A stretch of DNA of 64,000 nt from Planctomycetota bacterium (GTDB taxonomy: Bacteria; Planctomycetota; Planctomycetia; Planctomycetales; Planctomycetaceae), in NCBI GenBank assembly GCA_016872645.1, contig VGZH01000009.1, positions 23,308-87,307 of the forward strand. The letters run 5' to 3'. The translations under genes and the position numbers were made by a program. This document shows positions 55,029 to 64,000 of the stretch, piece by piece (positions within the stretch are counted from its first letter, which is position 1; each line of letters begins with the position of its first letter). Under the pieces are notes generated by a model that saw nothing but the letters and a program-made list of their open reading frames with translations, had not been told where the DNA came from and did no database searches.

Positions 55029-57398
55029 ATGTTGCCTGATGCCAATTCCTCGTTGCTGACACGGATTGTCGATGCGCTGCTGCGCTGGCGTGGGACGTTT
55101 CTGTTGCTGGCGTTCGTGGCAACGGTCGCTGCGTGGCCAATCTCGCGACGGCTCGCGTTTGAGCAGTCGATCGAGTCACTGTACGCGACAGACAATCCGC
55201 ATCTGCGAGACTTTCTGGCCAGCCGCAGTACGTTTGGCGGTGATGAGTTTTTGATGGTCGCGTACTCCGAACCGGATTTATTTCAGCCGGAAAGTGCCGC
55301 ACTGACGTCCGAAGCCAGCAACCGGATCACGGACTTCGCCAAGCAGCTCAGCGAGGTTCCCGGCGTCTCCGCGAAGAGCACTCAGCATCTCGCACAAGCC
55401 TTGAGGTTTCCGTATGGCCGCGAGCAAATTCGGGAGATGGTCGGCGGCATCTTGTTAGGAAGCGACGCCCGCACAACGGCGATTGTGCTTCGATTGATTG
55501 CCGAAAAAGACTCGCCGGTGCCTCGTGGCGAAACCATTGCAGCCGTGCGAAGGCTGGCCGACGAACACAATCCGCCGGCGATGGTGGTTGGCGAGCCGGC
55601 TCAAATTCACGACATGTTTCGGTACGTTGAAGACGATGGCCGCAAGCTGTTTCTGGTCTCTTTGGCAGTGCTGGCGTTCGTGCTCTTGTTGCTGCTGGAG
55701 GCCATTCAGTGGCAACTGGTGCCGCGTTTGGCGTTGATTGCGATCTTGAATTTGGTGAATTGGCTGCCGCTCATCGGCTTCGCGATCATGCTGGCGTTGC
55801 TGTGGCTGCGCTGGGTTATGCTGACGGTGTTGGTGGTCCTGGTGAGCATCGTCTGGACCGAGGCGCTGCTGGTGTTGAGCGGGCTGCGGCTGAGCATGGT
55901 CAGCTCGATGCTCAATTCGCTGATCACGATCATTGGTGTGGCGACGTCAATGCACGTCCTGTTGTTCTTTCGCGAGCAACATCGGATCTATCCGTCCGAG
56001 GAGGCTCTTGGCCATTCGATCTTGCAGTTGGCGAAGCCGGTCTGGTGGTCCGTGGCGACGACGGCGTTCGGCTTCGCGGTGCTCATGACCAGTCACATCA
56101 ATCCGGTGGCCAGTTTCGGCCTGATGATGGCGTTGGGGACGTTGGTAGTCTTGGTCGCGATCACCGTGCTGTTGCCCGGATGTTTGCTTTTCGGCCGGTT
56201 GCCGGATGAGCCGCCGCCATCGGCCGCGGATCGGTACGTCGGCGGCATCCTGGCTCGGATCACGCTGTGGGTCGAGCATCATCCGAAGCGAGTCGCAACC
56301 GTCTCGCTGCTCGTAGTGCTTTATGCCGGGCTGGGGTTCCTGCGCCTGCGCGTCGAGACCGATTTCAGCAAGAACTTCCGAGCCAGCAGTCCCATCGTGC
56401 GGTCATTGAATTTTGTGGAGACCCGGCTCGGCGGAGCGGGAACTTGGGAAGTCAATTTCGCCGCACCGGAAGAACTCGACGCCGAGTACCTCGACCGCGT
56501 GGCCGCCTTTGCCGAGCGACTGCGGCGCGAGTTCGGCACGGCCGGCGATCAAAGCCAGCGCGCTGGCCGCCTCTCGAAAGTGACCGCGATTACTGATGGC
56601 TTGAATCTCATTCCCGAACGGCTGCCGACCACCAGCTTCCCGTTTCTCAAGACGGCAACGCTCAACGAGCGTCTCGAATTGCTCAACTTGTTTCAGTCGG
56701 AGTTTGTCAGCAGCCTCTACAACCCCGGCCAGCGCCGCATGCGGTTGGTGCTGCGCGCGTACGAGCGGCAGCCTTCGGAATCGAAGCTGCAGTTAATCGC
56801 CGATGTCGAGCGGCTGGCAAACGCAGAGTTCGCGAAACTTGATCCAGACGCGGCCGCTCCGAAAGCGACCGGCCTGTTCGTGCTGCTGACGTTCCTGATC
56901 GAAAGCCTGATGGACGACCAATGGACCAGCTTCACCGTCTCCACCATCGGCATCACCGGCATGATGTGGCTTGCGTTTCGCAGCCTGCCGTTCGGATTGA
57001 TGTCGTTGGTCCCGAACTTGTTTCCGAACGTGCTGGTCATCGGCTTGATGGGCTGGATCGGCCTGCCGATCAACATCGCGACGGCGATGATCGCCTGCGT
57101 CTCGATGGGATTGACGGTGGATTCCAGCATCATCTACATCGACGGCTATCGTCGCGAACGTGCTCGCGGCTTGCGAGTCCACGAGGCTCTGCACGAAACC
57201 CACAAGCACGTTGGTCGAGCCTTGATCTACACCAACGCCGGCCTGATGGCAGGTTTCAGCGTTCTGGCCTTGTCGCACTTTATCCCGCTGGTCTACTTCG
57301 GGCTGCTGGTCAGCTTGGCGATGCTCGGCGGCCTGATCGGCAACCTCGTCTTTCTGCCGCTGCTGATCGGATGGTGGGACGGGTGGAAGAAGAAGTGA
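55029..57398 (+). CDS. MMPL/HAE3-family RND transporter
   Basis: A 789-residue membrane protein with the RND duplication: two sets of membrane helices, each following a periplasmic segment. The first half has LVEAIQWQLVPRLALIAI-type helices and DRYVGGILARITLWVEH before helix 7; the second half repeats the pattern with MGLTVDSSIIYIDGY, matching the conserved RND/sterol-sensing region. Such proteins (hopanoid or lipid exporters, or hydrophobe/HAE3) move lipidic molecules with the proton gradient. No fusion or outer-membrane protein is adjacent. A single ORF, no partner gene. Confidence 0.85.
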   Translation: MLPDANSSLLTRIVDALLRWRGTFLLLAFVATVAAWPISRRLAFEQSIESLYATDNPHLRDFLASRSTFGGDEFLMVAYSEPDLFQPESAALTSEASNRITDFAKQLSEVPGVSAKSTQHLAQALRFPYGREQIREMVGGILLGSDARTTAIVLRLIAEKDSPVPRGETIAAVRRLADEHNPPAMVVGEPAQIHDMFRYVEDDGRKLFLVSLAVLAFVLLLLLEAIQWQLVPRLALIAILNLVNWLPLIGFAIMLALLWLRWVMLTVLVVLVSIVWTEALLVLSGLRLSMVSSMLNSLITIIGVATSMHVLLFFREQHRIYPSEEALGHSILQLAKPVWWSVATTAFGFAVLMTSHINPVASFGLMMALGTLVVLVAITVLLPGCLLFGRLPDEPPPSAADRYVGGILARITLWVEHHPKRVATVSLLVVLYAGLGFLRLRVETDFSKNFRASSPIVRSLNFVETRLGGAGTWEVNFAAPEELDAEYLDRVAAFAERLRREFGTAGDQSQRAGRLSKVTAITDGLNLIPERLPTTSFPFLKTATLNERLELLNLFQSEFVSSLYNPGQRRMRLVLRAYERQPSESKLQLIADVERLANAEFAKLDPDAAAPKATGLFVLLTFLIESLMDDQWTSFTVSTIGITGMMWLAFRSLPFGLMSLVPNLFPNVLVIGLMGWIGLPINIATAMIACVSMGLTVDSSIIYIDGYRRERARGLRVHEALHETHKHVGRALIYTNAGLMAGFSVLALSHFIPLVYFGLLVSLAMLGGLIGNLVFLPLLIGWWDGWKKK

Positions 57399-57435
57399 GC
57401 AAACTCAAGCGAGCTTGTCGTCAGGCTGGCAAATT

Positions 57436-59343
57436 TCATCCATACGGCATCAGGATCTCGTTCTCGTCGATGCCGGCGATGGCTGAGAAGCCGCCGGCGG
57501 CGATCGCTTCGCCAAGCTTTGTGACGGTCTTGAAGTACGAACTGCTTGGCCGTGCTCCGGTCAGTTTGCGGCGGAGGTCTTGACAGAGGACGTCGGCGGC
57601 GGCGTGGATCAACTCGTCGTTGCGTCGCGCGGCCCACAAGGCGGTCACGAGTATCACGACTTGGTCTTGGATGCGGGCGGAGAGTTCGGCCATCGAGCAT
57701 TGCCGGTCGGCGAGGCCGAGTTTGAATTTTTGCATCAACCCATCGACCGCCATGCGTGACTTCTGCAACTGGCCGGCTGCCCATTCGGCGTGCTCGCGGA
57801 GTTTGTTCGGTCCGTCTGACGGGATCACCGGTTTGGACGCTGCACCGAGGAGTTGTTTCAGACGCCAACTCGCGTACGGCCACAAGGCTCCGCGAATCGC
57901 CCACAGCGTTCCCGGCGTCACTGCGTTCGGATTCTTGATGCCGGCGGCGGCCATCGCTTTTCCAATCGGCTCGTAGTACTTCGTGCCGTGCTCCTTAATG
58001 AGCGACTTGAGGAACGCCATGCCGAGCATTTCGCCTTCCCCCTCGTAGATGCAGGGGGCGAGGAACTCGTGAACGTTGTCGCCGAAGAGGTGGCCGTGCA
58101 GGAAGGCTCGGCCGCCGTGCGTTTTCATGAACAGTTCGATAGCGGCTTCTTTCTGACATTCGCTGCCGAAGATTTTGGCGATGATGCACTCCATCTCGCC
58201 GCGAAAGCCTGCGTCCAATTGCCAACTGCACCAATCGACCAGCGCGTCGCAAGCGACGATCATCGCCGCCATCCGACCGCAGCGGCGGCGGACCAGTTCT
58301 CGCGTTTCGATCGCCGCGGCGTACGTCTTGCGGAAGCGTGCCCACGGCAGCATGTTCGCCAGCATGGCTCGCATCGTGCCGGCGGCGTTCGCGCAGAGGG
58401 CGACTCGGCCGCGATTCAAACCGTGGTATGCAATCGTCAGACCGTCGCCGCGACCGGCGTCGAGCAGGTTGTCCTTCGGGACTTTGAAGTTCTTGAAGAC
58501 GAGGCCGTTGTTGTAGGAGTGCTTGAGCGCGTACAGCCCGTACCGCTTGGTCTGGAATTCATCATTCTCTTGATCGGGCAGGTCGGCGATCAGCACGGCC
58601 GGCTTTTTGTCGATCAGGCAGACAAGGCCAATCGTCCGCCCGGCAATCGCGTTGGTGATGAACAGCTTCTCGCCATTGACGACGTAGTGATCCCCTTCGA
58701 GTTTTGCTTCTGTTTTCAGCGCGGTCAGATCGGAACCGGCGCAAGGCTCGGTGAGCGCGAACGCTGACAGACGTTGCCCGCTGGCGAGCTTCGGCAGGTG
58801 GTTCTCCTTCTGCGACGGTGAGCCAAACGCTCGAACCGGATCAACCGCGCCGATGCAGCCATGCACCGAGGCCAAGCCCGCGACGGTCGGATCGACGGTC
58901 GCCATCTGCCTGAGGAATCTCGCGAACGCCATGAACGGCGCAGCCGAACCGCCGAATTCGCGATCGACCAGCAGGCCCCAGTAGCCGACGTCGCCGAGTT
59001 CTCGCAGCACGCTGTCGGCGATCTTGCGCTGTTCGTTGAGCAGCGTCTTCTCGCGGACGTGGCGAAGGACGACTTCCAGCGAAGCGTCCATGACCTTCTG
59101 GCACTCCGGCGGAACCGTCGGTTCCGGTACCACGAACAGCTCGATCGGGAACTTGTCGTCCCAGACGGCGCGATGCACGGGGCTGCCAGCGGTTTGATAT
59201 TTCTTGGCAAACATCGCCTCGACTTGCTCGTCGGCGCGATCGAGCGCACCCGTTCGTTTGGCTTCGTCATCACTCTTGCCGCTGAGCTTCAGTGCGGTCT
59301 CAACGAACGTGGCCTGTTCCGGTTCTTGCAGTTGCGAAGCCAT
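57436..59343 (-). CDS. acyl-CoA dehydrogenase, long form (635 aa)
   Basis: A 635-residue acyl-CoA dehydrogenase superfamily protein, longer than the usual 380-400 residues. The FAD-binding domain shows [38 protein letters not shown] and [16 protein letters not shown]; the C-terminal half has an extra helical extension ([21 protein letters not shown]). Such long forms include ACAD9/very-long-chain types or PfaB-like proteins. It probably acts in fatty-acid beta-oxidation. A GGGGG site precedes the ATG. A second, shorter homologue is at 42842-43897. Confidence 0.88.
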   Translation of the reverse strand: MASQLQEPEQATFVETALKLSGKSDDEAKRTGALDRADEQVEAMFAKKYQTAGSPVHRAVWDDKFPIELFVVPEPTVPPECQKVMDASLEVVLRHVREKTLLNEQRKIADSVLRELGDVGYWGLLVDREFGGSAAPFMAFARFLRQMATVDPTVAGLASVHGCIGAVDPVRAFGSPSQKENHLPKLASGQRLSAFALTEPCAGSDLTALKTEAKLEGDHYVVNGEKLFITNAIAGRTIGLVCLIDKKPAVLIADLPDQENDEFQTKRYGLYALKHSYNNGLVFKNFKVPKDNLLDAGRGDGLTIAYHGLNRGRVALCANAAGTMRAMLANMLPWARFRKTYAAAIETRELVRRRCGRMAAMIVACDALVDWCSWQLDAGFRGEMECIIAKIFGSECQKEAAIELFMKTHGGRAFLHGHLFGDNVHEFLAPCIYEGEGEMLGMAFLKSLIKEHGTKYYEPIGKAMAAAGIKNPNAVTPGTLWAIRGALWPYASWRLKQLLGAASKPVIPSDGPNKLREHAEWAAGQLQKSRMAVDGLMQKFKLGLADRQCSMAELSARIQDQVVILVTALWAARRNDELIHAAADVLCQDLRRKLTGARPSSSYFKTVTKLGEAIAAGGFSAIAGIDENEILMPYG

Positions 59344-59393
59344 GCGAGCCCCCTTTCAAACGGTGCGTCATCGCCGCGAACGAATTCGTGCGG

Positions 59394-59423
59394 CGGTGTG
59401 GGAGACAAGGTACCGCCACACCG
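59394..59423. promoter_or_regulatory. 8-bp inverted repeat between divergent genes
   Basis: CGGTGTGG (59394-59401) and CCACACCG (59416-59423) form a perfect 8-bp inverted repeat with a 14-base spacer. It lies between the divergent acyl-CoA dehydrogenase and Usp genes and could be an operator or hairpin. No regulator is assigned. Confidence 0.35.
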
Positions 59424-59541
59424 AAATTGTGAGAATGCGACTTTGCAGACGCAGTCGCATCATCGGGCGCTTTCGCCGAAAGATGCGGCGGGCTATCGTG
59501 GTCCTTCGTCACGTGAATTGAATTTTGCAACGGTGAGCCAC

Positions 59542-60450
59542 ATGTACTTCCGCAGAGTTCTGTTGGGATTGGATCTTGAACTGCGTGATCTCTCGTCGGA
59601 CGAGTTTGTGCCGAGGACGACTCGCCAGCTTGCCGAGCGGGGCATGAAGCTCGCGGCCGCTCAGCGCGGCGAGTTGCAACTGTGTGCCGTCATTGATGGG
59701 CTCGATCTGACGCGGATTCCGGCAACGCCTCTGCAGGTCAGTTCGTTCGGTGGAATCCTGTCGGACCGGTTGGAGTCGCTGGCGGACGAAGCTCGCGCGG
59801 CGGGAATTGAGTGCGAGACGAGCTTGCTCGGCGGTGTCGCCTGGCAGGAACTGGTGCAACAGGCGGACGAATGGTCGGCGAGTTTGATCGTGGTCGGAGC
59901 CGGCTCGCAACGGAATTCACTCGGTACGACAGCCTTGAGGGTTTTGCGTTCGGCGAAGTGTCCCGTGCTGGTGGAAAAGTCGGAGATCAGAGGTCAGACG
60001 TCGGAAGGCACCGATGACGAAAGCGAGCCTGCACATGTGCTCCTTGCCGACGATTTGAGTGACTCCGCTGCAGATCGCTTGATGACGTTTGTCGGCAGTG
60101 GATTGTGGCGCGACGCGAAATGCTGGCTGGCTCACGTCGTTGAACCGGATCGGTGGCTGGAGGCGTGGCACGGTGGAGTTTCCACAGATGCGCTCGTACA
60201 GCGACAAGCGACACGCACCGAGTCCGCACGCCTGAAGTTGCACGAACACCTCGCGCCGACCGATCACCGCACCATGAGTTGCGGCATTCTGACGCACGTC
60301 GCCGATGGCGATTTCGCAGCGACCTTGCGACACCTCGTCGACGAATGGCAAATCGACCTGCTCGTCTGCGGTCGCGGTCCACAAATGGAAGCCGTGTTGC
60401 CGCACATCCCCTGCTCGGTCCTTCAATTTCCCCAGCCATTAGCCCCATGA
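59542..60450 (+). CDS. tandem universal stress protein (UspA-type) domains
   Basis: A 302-residue protein with two Usp-like domains. The first (about 1-150) begins YFRRVLLGLDLEL and has the ATP-binding-type GAGSQRNSLGTTALRVLRSAKCPVL near its end; the second (about 165-300) starts HVLLADDLSDSAADR and ends VCGRGPQMEAVLPHIPCSVLQF, without a full glycine motif. Tandem Usp proteins are common stress proteins. The long upstream extension of this frame is a shadow of the minus-strand acyl-CoA dehydrogenase. Its stop overlaps the cysteine desulfurase start (ATGA), so the two are an operon. Confidence 0.82.
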   Translation: MYFRRVLLGLDLELRDLSSDEFVPRTTRQLAERGMKLAAAQRGELQLCAVIDGLDLTRIPATPLQVSSFGGILSDRLESLADEARAAGIECETSLLGGVAWQELVQQADEWSASLIVVGAGSQRNSLGTTALRVLRSAKCPVLVEKSEIRGQTSEGTDDESEPAHVLLADDLSDSAADRLMTFVGSGLWRDAKCWLAHVVEPDRWLEAWHGGVSTDALVQRQATRTESARLKLHEHLAPTDHRTMSCGILTHVADGDFAATLRHLVDEWQIDLLVCGRGPQMEAVLPHIPCSVLQFPQPLAP

Positions 60451-61616
60451 TCTACCTCGACAATCACGCCACGACGCGCGTTGCTCCGGAAGTACTGGGG
60501 GCCATGCTGCCGTATTTCACTGAGGAATACGGCAACGCGGCGAGCGTGAGTCATGCATTTGGTGGGCGAGCGGCGAAGGCCGTCGAGCGCGCTCGCGAGC
60601 AGATTGGCCGGCTGCTGAATTGTCCGGCGGAGTGGATCGTCTTCACGAGCGGCGCGACGGAAGCAAACAATCTGGCGATCAAGGGGCTTCGTAAGCGGGC
60701 TTTCCTCGGCCGTCCCTCTGCGGGCGGGAGGGCCGAGGGGAGCCATCGTACGAGCTTCGTCACGAACGCCATCGAACATCCGTCGGTGCTGGATGTCGCG
60801 AAGCGGCTCAAACGTCAGGGGGTCGACGTCACGATCGTGCCCGTTGATCGCAACGCGCGAATTGATCCGCAACAAATCTCCGACGCAATCAATCCGGAAA
60901 CGTCGCTCGTGTCCGTCATGCTCGCGAATAACGAAGTCGGCACGATCAATCCACTGCCCGAAATTGGTCGCATCTGTCGCGAGCGCGGAGTGCTGCTGCA
61001 CTGCGACGCGGTGCAAGCGGTCGGAAAGATTCCGGTCGATCTTCAGCGATTGCCGGTCGATCTGCTGTCGCTGAGTGCTCACAAGTTCCATGGTCCGAAG
61101 GGAGTCGGTGCGCTAGTCGTGCGGCGCGATGGTCCACGTATCCCGCTGGAACCACTGTTCGACGGCGGCGGGCACGAGCAGCATCTACGCAGCGGCACAC
61201 TGCCAGTCCCGCTGATCGTCGGCTTTGGAGCGGCGTGCGAGCTGGCCAGCGATACCGTACCGCGACAGAGCACCGTTTTGCGCGACCGGCTTTGGCAGCA
61301 GTTGCAGGCAGAACTCGAAGGGTTGTCGCTGAACGGCCCACCGTTGGCCGAGCGACTGCCGAACAACCTGAACTTCACCGTCGCTGACGTCGACGGCGAA
61401 GCGTTGATGAGCAGCCTCAAGGAAATCGCCGTGAGTTCCGGTTCTGCCTGTTCGACCGCCGAGCCGGAGCCAAGCCACGTCTTGCGGGCGATGGGTGTTT
61501 CCGAGTCGCTCAGCCGTGCGAGCCTGCGGTTCGGGCTAAGCCGGTACACGACCGAAGCGGAAATCGACGTTGCCGTCGCCGAAGTGGTGCGAGTCGTGCG
61601 AAAGCTGCGAGCGTGA
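60447..61616 (+). CDS. cysteine desulfurase (IscS/NifS family)
   Basis: A 389-residue PLP enzyme that takes sulfur from cysteine for Fe-S clusters or thio-modifications. The N-terminus MIYLDNHATTRV is typical; the PLP lysine is Lys213 in SAHKFHG and the catalytic cysteine is Cys335 in SSGSACST, a loop form near the IscS/NifS (class I) type. Residues 86-98 come from a 35-bp palindrome between RKRAFLG and GSHRTSFVTNAIEHPSV, which seems inserted relative to the family. It overlaps the Usp gene by four bases. No IscU or SUF genes are adjacent. Confidence 0.9.
   Translation: MIYLDNHATTRVAPEVLGAMLPYFTEEYGNAASVSHAFGGRAAKAVERAREQIGRLLNCPAEWIVFTSGATEANNLAIKGLRKRAFLGRPSAGGRAEGSHRTSFVTNAIEHPSVLDVAKRLKRQGVDVTIVPVDRNARIDPQQISDAINPETSLVSVMLANNEVGTINPLPEIGRICRERGVLLHCDAVQAVGKIPVDLQRLPVDLLSLSAHKFHGPKGVGALVVRRDGPRIPLEPLFDGGGHEQHLRSGTLPVPLIVGFGAACELASDTVPRQSTVLRDRLWQQLQAELEGLSLNGPPLAERLPNNLNFTVADVDGEALMSSLKEIAVSSGSACSTAEPEPSHVLRAMGVSESLSRASLRFGLSRYTTEAEIDVAVAEVVRVVRKLRA
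60704..60738. repeat. 35-bp palindrome inside the cysteine desulfurase gene
   Basis: CCTCGGCCGTCCC (60704-60716) is matched by its inverted copy GGGAGGGCCGAGG (60726-60738) at 12 of 13 positions around a nine-base loop. It lies in a surface loop of the coding region without breaking the frame. Confidence 0.75.
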
Positions 61617-61716
61617 AGTGCCCTTCGAAACTCGTGCTGACACGGTTTTCGGGCAGGGTTAAATTCCCGCCGACTGGAAATCGGATTCGTGATCTCTTCC
61701 GAATGGAGTCGCAGAG

Positions 61717-63696
61717 ATGCGTCGTTGCCTGTTGTCTTGTGGTCTATTGGGAGCCGGTTTGTTGAGCCTGTCGGCGGGTATGCTGCGCGCCGAGGGGCCG
61801 ACGCCGGAGTTTGTTTTCTCGAAGTTCGTACCTCGGCAGCGCGACGTTGAAGTTGAAACTCCCAAGCCGGCCGAGTATGCGAAATGCAAGGTCAAACCGG
61901 AGAAGCTCGGCAAGGGATCGGCGTGGCTGGTAACAGGACCAAATGGGCAAGTGCTGCGGCGGTTCGTGGACACAAATAACGACGATACCGTCGATCAATG
62001 GCGATACTACAACAACGGCATCGAGGTCTATCGCGAGATCGACAGCAACTTCAACGAGAAGCCAGACCAATTCCGCTGGCTCAATATGGGCGGCTCACGG
62101 TGGGGCATTGACTCGAACGAAGACAAAAACATCGACTCTTGGAAGGTGCTCTCGGCCGAGGAGGCCACGCGAGTTGCGGTCAACTCGCTACTGGCGAACG
62201 ATGCGGACATGCTGCGACTGGTGCTGGTCACGGCCGAGGATTTGACGTTGCTCAAGATTGAAGGGTCCGTTCAAAAGCAGCTGCTGGCGAACGTCAGCAG
62301 TCCGGCAGCCAAGTTGCGCGACGTGCTGAGCAAAACGAAATCGCTGACTCCAAAGTCTCGCTGGATGCGCTTCGATGCGGCGTCCGCGATGCCCAGCATG
62401 ATCCCGTCCGACGACGGAAAGGCGGCGGGCGAACTGATTCTGTACGAGAACGCGATGGCGATCATCGAGACTGAAGCCGCTCCGCCGGGCAACAGCTTGC
62501 TCGTGCAGATCGGCGAGATTGTGAAGATTGGCGACGTTTGGAAGCTGACGCAAATCCCGCAACCGATCGAAGGGAATCAAGTGCAACTCTCAGCGGGCGT
62601 GCTGATGCAGCCGCCGCAGTCCAACGCAGGTGAATCGCCGGTCGCAGCGAATTCCGGAGCGAACGCCGATCCACGCGTGGCCGCGCTGGTCAAACAACTG
62701 CAGGAACTGGATGGCAAGGCTCCGACGGCCGATGCATCGCCGACGGCGTTTGTGAAGTTCAACACCGATCGCGCGGCACTGCTCAAGCAGCTCATCGCCG
62801 CGACGGCGAAAGATCCCAAGGACCAAGAGAACTGGATTCGACAGCTCATCGATGGGTTGACCTCCGCCGTGCAAACTGGAGCCTACGAGGGAGGCTTGGA
62901 TCAACTCAAACTGCTGGAGACGCAACTCAAGCCGCAACTCAAGGCGGGTTCGCCGCTGGTGTCGTACATCGGCTATCGGCGGATGCTCGCGGAGTATTCG
63001 GTCGCGGTGCAGACCGCCAAAACGAGTGCCGCTCAAGCGAAGGCTCAGGAAGAGTGGATCAAAGACCTGCAAGGATTCGTCGAGGCGCATCCCAAGGCCG
63101 AGGATGCTCCCGACGCGATGATTCAACTCGCAACGGGGCTGGAATTCGCCGGCAAATATGGTGAGGCACGCAAATGGTTCAAACAACTCGCCGAAGATCA
63201 CTCGAAGACGACGGCTGGTCGGAAAGCGGCCGGCGCGATGACTCGACTGGACGTGAAGGGCAAGCCATTGCCGCTGACGTTCGCTGGATTGGACGGCGGC
63301 AAAGTCGACATCCGCAACTACCGCGACAAAGCGGTGCTGGTCATCTTCTGGGCCACGTGGTGCAAGCCTTGCTTTGAAGACCTGCCGAAGTTGAAAGCTC
63401 TGTATCAGCAGTATCGTACTCAGGGATTCGAGGTCATCGGCGTGAATCTCGACAACACCCCCAACGGCGTGAAGGGCTACATGCAGCAGAACGGTATGAC
63501 GTGGCCTCAGATTCACGAGGCTGGCGGTCTCGAAAGCCCGCCGAGTCTCGCGTTTGGTGTGATCTCGCTGCCGACGATGTTCCTGGTCGACAAGAAAGGA
63601 CTCGTTCACAGCCGTCCAGCGTCGATCGAGGACGTGAAAGCCGCGCTGCCTGAAGCGCTCGAACTCAAGAAGCCAGTCGCCGCCGCCAACGATTGA
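61717..63696 (+). CDS. secreted TlpA/ResA-type thiol-disulfide oxidoreductase with repeats
   Basis: A 659-residue exported protein. After a signal peptide (SCGLLGAGLLSLSAGMLRA) come three Asp-rich repeats with calcium-loop character (DTNNDDTVDQWRYY, DSNFNEKPDQFRWL and DSNEDKNIDSWKVL, about 87-145). Next is a long middle region with TPR-like helices (about 330-500), and then a C-terminal thioredoxin-fold domain with FWATWCKPC (Cys549, Cys552) and VIGVNLDNTPNGVKGY. It probably reduces or handles disulfides or cytochrome thiols in the envelope. The Asp-rich repeats are unusual for this family. A weak FMN-riboswitch-like word upstream is not considered real. Confidence 0.8.
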   Translation: MRRCLLSCGLLGAGLLSLSAGMLRAEGPTPEFVFSKFVPRQRDVEVETPKPAEYAKCKVKPEKLGKGSAWLVTGPNGQVLRRFVDTNNDDTVDQWRYYNNGIEVYREIDSNFNEKPDQFRWLNMGGSRWGIDSNEDKNIDSWKVLSAEEATRVAVNSLLANDADMLRLVLVTAEDLTLLKIEGSVQKQLLANVSSPAAKLRDVLSKTKSLTPKSRWMRFDAASAMPSMIPSDDGKAAGELILYENAMAIIETEAAPPGNSLLVQIGEIVKIGDVWKLTQIPQPIEGNQVQLSAGVLMQPPQSNAGESPVAANSGANADPRVAALVKQLQELDGKAPTADASPTAFVKFNTDRAALLKQLIAATAKDPKDQENWIRQLIDGLTSAVQTGAYEGGLDQLKLLETQLKPQLKAGSPLVSYIGYRRMLAEYSVAVQTAKTSAAQAKAQEEWIKDLQGFVEAHPKAEDAPDAMIQLATGLEFAGKYGEARKWFKQLAEDHSKTTAGRKAAGAMTRLDVKGKPLPLTFAGLDGGKVDIRNYRDKAVLVIFWATWCKPCFEDLPKLKALYQQYRTQGFEVIGVNLDNTPNGVKGYMQQNGMTWPQIHEAGGLESPPSLAFGVISLPTMFLVDKKGLVHSRPASIEDVKAALPEALELKKPVAAAND

Positions 63697-63907
63697 CCGG
63701 GCTATTCAAGTGGCTCGGCTCGCCACGGGCTGGACGCCGAACCCACGTTTCTTGTCTTGTGCTTACCGCCCACTATGATGAATCTTGCCGTGTGGTCCTA
63801 AGGTGCGAAGGTTGGATATAAAACGTCCGCATTCCAACACTGCACCGATTCGGAGTGCGCCCAAGGACGAATCGTCGACCGGTTGCTTCTGGGATTGAAA
63901 ACGAAAC

Positions 63908-64000
63908 GTGTCCGACTTCGATGCCTATCACAAGTGGCTGGGGATTCCTCCCGACGACCAGCCGCCCCATTACTATCGATTGCTCGGACTTTCGCTGTTT
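63908..64000 (+). CDS. start of a J-domain-like/kinase-type protein, truncated by window end
   Basis: A GTG at 63908 opens a frame that runs to the window edge, giving 31 residues: SDFDAYHKWLGIPPDDQPPHY, then YRLLGLSLF. The combination of YHKWLGIPP and HYYRLLGLSLF resembles the N-terminus of planctomycete proteins that carry a small J-like or kinase-associated segment. Only the first codons are in the window, so the full protein cannot be described. Confidence 0.55.
   Translation, partial: MSDFDAYHKWLGIPPDDQPPHYYRLLGLSLF

Noticed and set aside
58861..59541. Long N-terminal extension of the Usp gene
   Set aside because: It is the antisense shadow of the acyl-CoA dehydrogenase gene; the Usp domain starts cleanly at 59542.
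61617..61716. FMN-riboswitch-like word (GGGCAGGGTTAAATTCCCG) upstream of the redoxin gene
   Set aside because: Only one conserved piece of the RFN element is present; the ~100-bp region is too short for the full aptamer and the downstream gene is not a riboflavin gene.

Overview
The window looks like the chromosome of a member of the Planctomycetota (phylum-level inference). The evidence is the gene repertoire: four intact DUF1501 proteins and one decayed copy, a planctomycete cytochrome C (PSCyt1/DUF1549/DUF1553) protein, tandem DUF1080 domains, an FG-GAP/ASPIC-UnbV protein, a decayed formylglycine-generating-enzyme-like lipoprotein, and the start of a protein of a kind I associate with planctomycete kinase/J-domain-like proteins. 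Codon use and GC content look even throughout, so nothing stands out as a prophage or large island. No rRNA, tRNA, CRISPR array or complete transposase was recognised.

Layout. 1-5 kb: small hypotheticals, a Lys/Ala-tailed small protein, a GT-C-like membrane protein and a secreted PQQ beta-propeller. 4.6-6.7 kb: divergent trmB and truD. 6.9-12.3 kb: an FG-GAP/ASPIC protein, a decayed DUF1501 gene, an HtrA-type protease and a DUF1501 gene. 12.5-14.5 kb: an FtsX-type ABC permease with a His-rich loop and its ATPase. 14.9-18.2 kb: a beta-hydroxyacid dehydrogenase, dapA and a GspE/PilB-like protein whose Walker motifs are degenerate. 18.3-24.4 kb: tandem DUF1080, an FGE-like pseudogene, recG and a 665-aa disordered Arg-rich protein. 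24.8-25.2 kb: a Cys-rich secreted protein with a clear terminator. 25.3-33.8 kb: a nitrate-assimilation operon on the minus strand (narK-like transporter, nirBD fusion, DmsB-DmsC fusion, nasA-like catalytic subunit). 34-36.5 kb: zinc ribbon, second HtrA, HTH-like protein. 36.7-50 kb: secreted proteins, DUF1501 genes, creatininase, sialidase, acyl-CoA dehydrogenase-like and SDR proteins, the planctomycete cytochrome/DUF1501 pair and an MFS permease. 51-64 kb: M3 oligopeptidase, TVP38-like and APC permeases, an MMPL/RND transporter, acyl-CoA dehydrogenase, Usp, cysteine desulfurase, a TlpA-like redoxin and a truncated gene at the window edge.

The most unusual signal is a set of short palindromic elements (29-99 bp), several with GTAG or a close variant at their ends. 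They sit at the ends of genes, where some supply the TAG stop codon, and also inside coding regions without breaking the frame (DmsB-DmsC fusion, cytochrome protein, cysteine desulfurase). They resemble REP/BIME or MITE elements, but no mobilising enzyme is visible here. Coordinates and motifs were read by eye; no database search was run.
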